Source: Oscillospiraceae bacterium (GTDB lineage Bacteria > Bacillota > Clostridia > Oscillospirales > Ruminococcaceae). Taken from it: a stretch of 5,933 nucleotides of DNA. The position numbers were made by a program, and so were the translations under genes. Below are positions 5,682 to 5,933 of this stretch, piece after piece. How positions within the stretch are numbered: the stretch's first letter is position 1; the number at the start of each line of letters is the position of its first letter. The notes under the pieces are model-generated. The model was given only the letters and a program-made list of their open reading frames with translations. It was not told the DNA's origin and ran no database searches. Where the stretch lies: positions 1 through 5,933 of the forward strand of contig CADBXQ010000101.1 in NCBI GenBank assembly GCA_902798675.1, read 5' to 3'.

Positions 5682-5933
5682 TTAAAATGCCCCCTCTTTC
5701 AAAGCACCAATGACAAGCCAAGGTAAAACGGCATGACAACGCCCTCAAGGGCATTAGCCTACCACTTCTCACGGACGCTTTCAACTGGATCTGTCCTTGA
5801 GGAAGGTTGAATTGCATGGTCGATGGTCTCGTGGCGGCGCTCAAGTGGCTTCCCGCATGGTTTTTGGGGACGAATTCGAGGGCGGCTTAAATACATCCGG
5901 TATTATTATTGGAAAGCCAGTTTTTTAAAGCAG

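Larger units (their letters stand above)
5550..5933. repeat. Long diverged inverted repeat, cut by the window end
   Basis: Two arms are mirror images around about 5742-5746. Direct matches: 5600-5620 is the exact reverse complement of 5861-5881 (core CGAATTCGTCCCCAAAAA); AGCGCCGCC (5641-5649) matches GGCGGCGCT (5833-5841); ATGCAATTCAA (5664-5674) matches TTGAATTGCAT (5807-5817), with ACCAT and AC also conserved between them; and the outer ends CTGCTT (5550-5555) and AAAGCAG (5927-5933) also agree. The centre holds GCCCTCAAGGGC (5741-5752). The arms have drifted apart, and in the core the right arm is GC-richer (51 of 90 bases, 5801-5890) than the left (35 of 90, 5592-5681). It could be a MITE-like element, two oppositely oriented repeat copies, or DNA encoding a long RNA hairpin. 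No transposase or clear target duplication is visible. Confidence 0.8.

Noticed and set aside
5421..5726. 101-codon plus-strand frame starting inside the ackA promoter
   Set aside because: It begins in the -35 region of the ackA promoter, crosses the left repeat arm and shows no family resemblance; there is no good ribosome site before the ATG.
5653..5844. 63-codon minus-strand frame across the centre of the inverted repeat
   Set aside because: It runs through both arms and the central palindrome, so its frame results from the repeat structure; it has a Cys/Trp/Arg-rich composition and no recognisable motif.
5601..5881. EcoRI-containing 21-mer as a cloning adaptor or linker artefact
   Set aside because: GAATTC in both arms raised the suspicion, but homology between the arms continues with gradual divergence on both sides of the 21-mer, which a synthetic linker would not produce. 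Matching it to adaptor lists would still be worthwhile.
1..5933. CRISPR array, tRNA or rRNA gene, transposase, reverse transcriptase or toxin-antitoxin system
   Set aside because: No regularly spaced direct repeats, cloverleaf-type sequence, rRNA motif or relevant protein motif was seen on either strand.

Overview
The window looks like a small stretch, possibly a whole contig, of an AT-rich genome of the Firmicutes/Clostridia type. The grounds are protein resemblance recognised by eye: a SpoVS beside a YmdB-type phosphodiesterase, a clostridial-style AckA, a group III (mixed ATP/PPi-type) phosphofructokinase and a bacterial GluRS. No rRNA or tRNA gene fixes the taxon, so it is inferred only to about class level.

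Layout: all five recognisable genes lie on the minus strand and are read right to left: ackA (5333-4098), pfkA (4095-3082), gltX (about 2975-1521), ymdB (1496-726) and spoVS (622-362). A near-consensus sigma-A promoter (TTGACA, 17 nt, TAAAAT) lies about 60 nt upstream of ackA. ackA and pfkA are almost fused (2 nt apart) and gltX and ymdB are about 24 nt apart, so each pair should be cotranscribed. Weaker promoter-like sites precede gltX and spoVS. A 14-bp hairpin that pairs fully only in minus-strand RNA, ending in U5, closes the cluster 28 nt after spoVS. The genes join glycolysis (PfkA), acetate/ATP production (AckA), Glu-tRNA supply (GltX) and cyclic-nucleotide/sporulation-type regulation (YmdB, SpoVS).

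Two of the five genes look damaged. The pfkA product reads straight from the region before the GGDGT-type nucleotide-binding loop into the segment before PKTIDND, so about 21 residues including that loop are missing in frame. gltX has the codons for its conserved N-terminus (VRTRFAPSPTGY) but no start codon before them: an in-frame TAA and an 8-A run sit where the start should be. Either the genome is eroding (as in a host-restricted lineage), functional copies exist elsewhere, or the sequence has errors.

The right edge (about 5550-5933) is not part of this gene cluster. It is a long, diverged inverted repeat centred near 5742-5746, with a perfect 21-bp match (5600-5620 / 5861-5881) and an 11-bp match (ATGCAATTCAA class) at mirrored positions. 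One arm is GC-rich and the other AT-rich, and both arms read outward into similar short peptides. It is the least explained part of the window and runs to the window end. The left edge (1-294) has no recognisable protein gene, but holds an extended -10 promoter and a weak terminator-like hairpin that could bound a short RNA.
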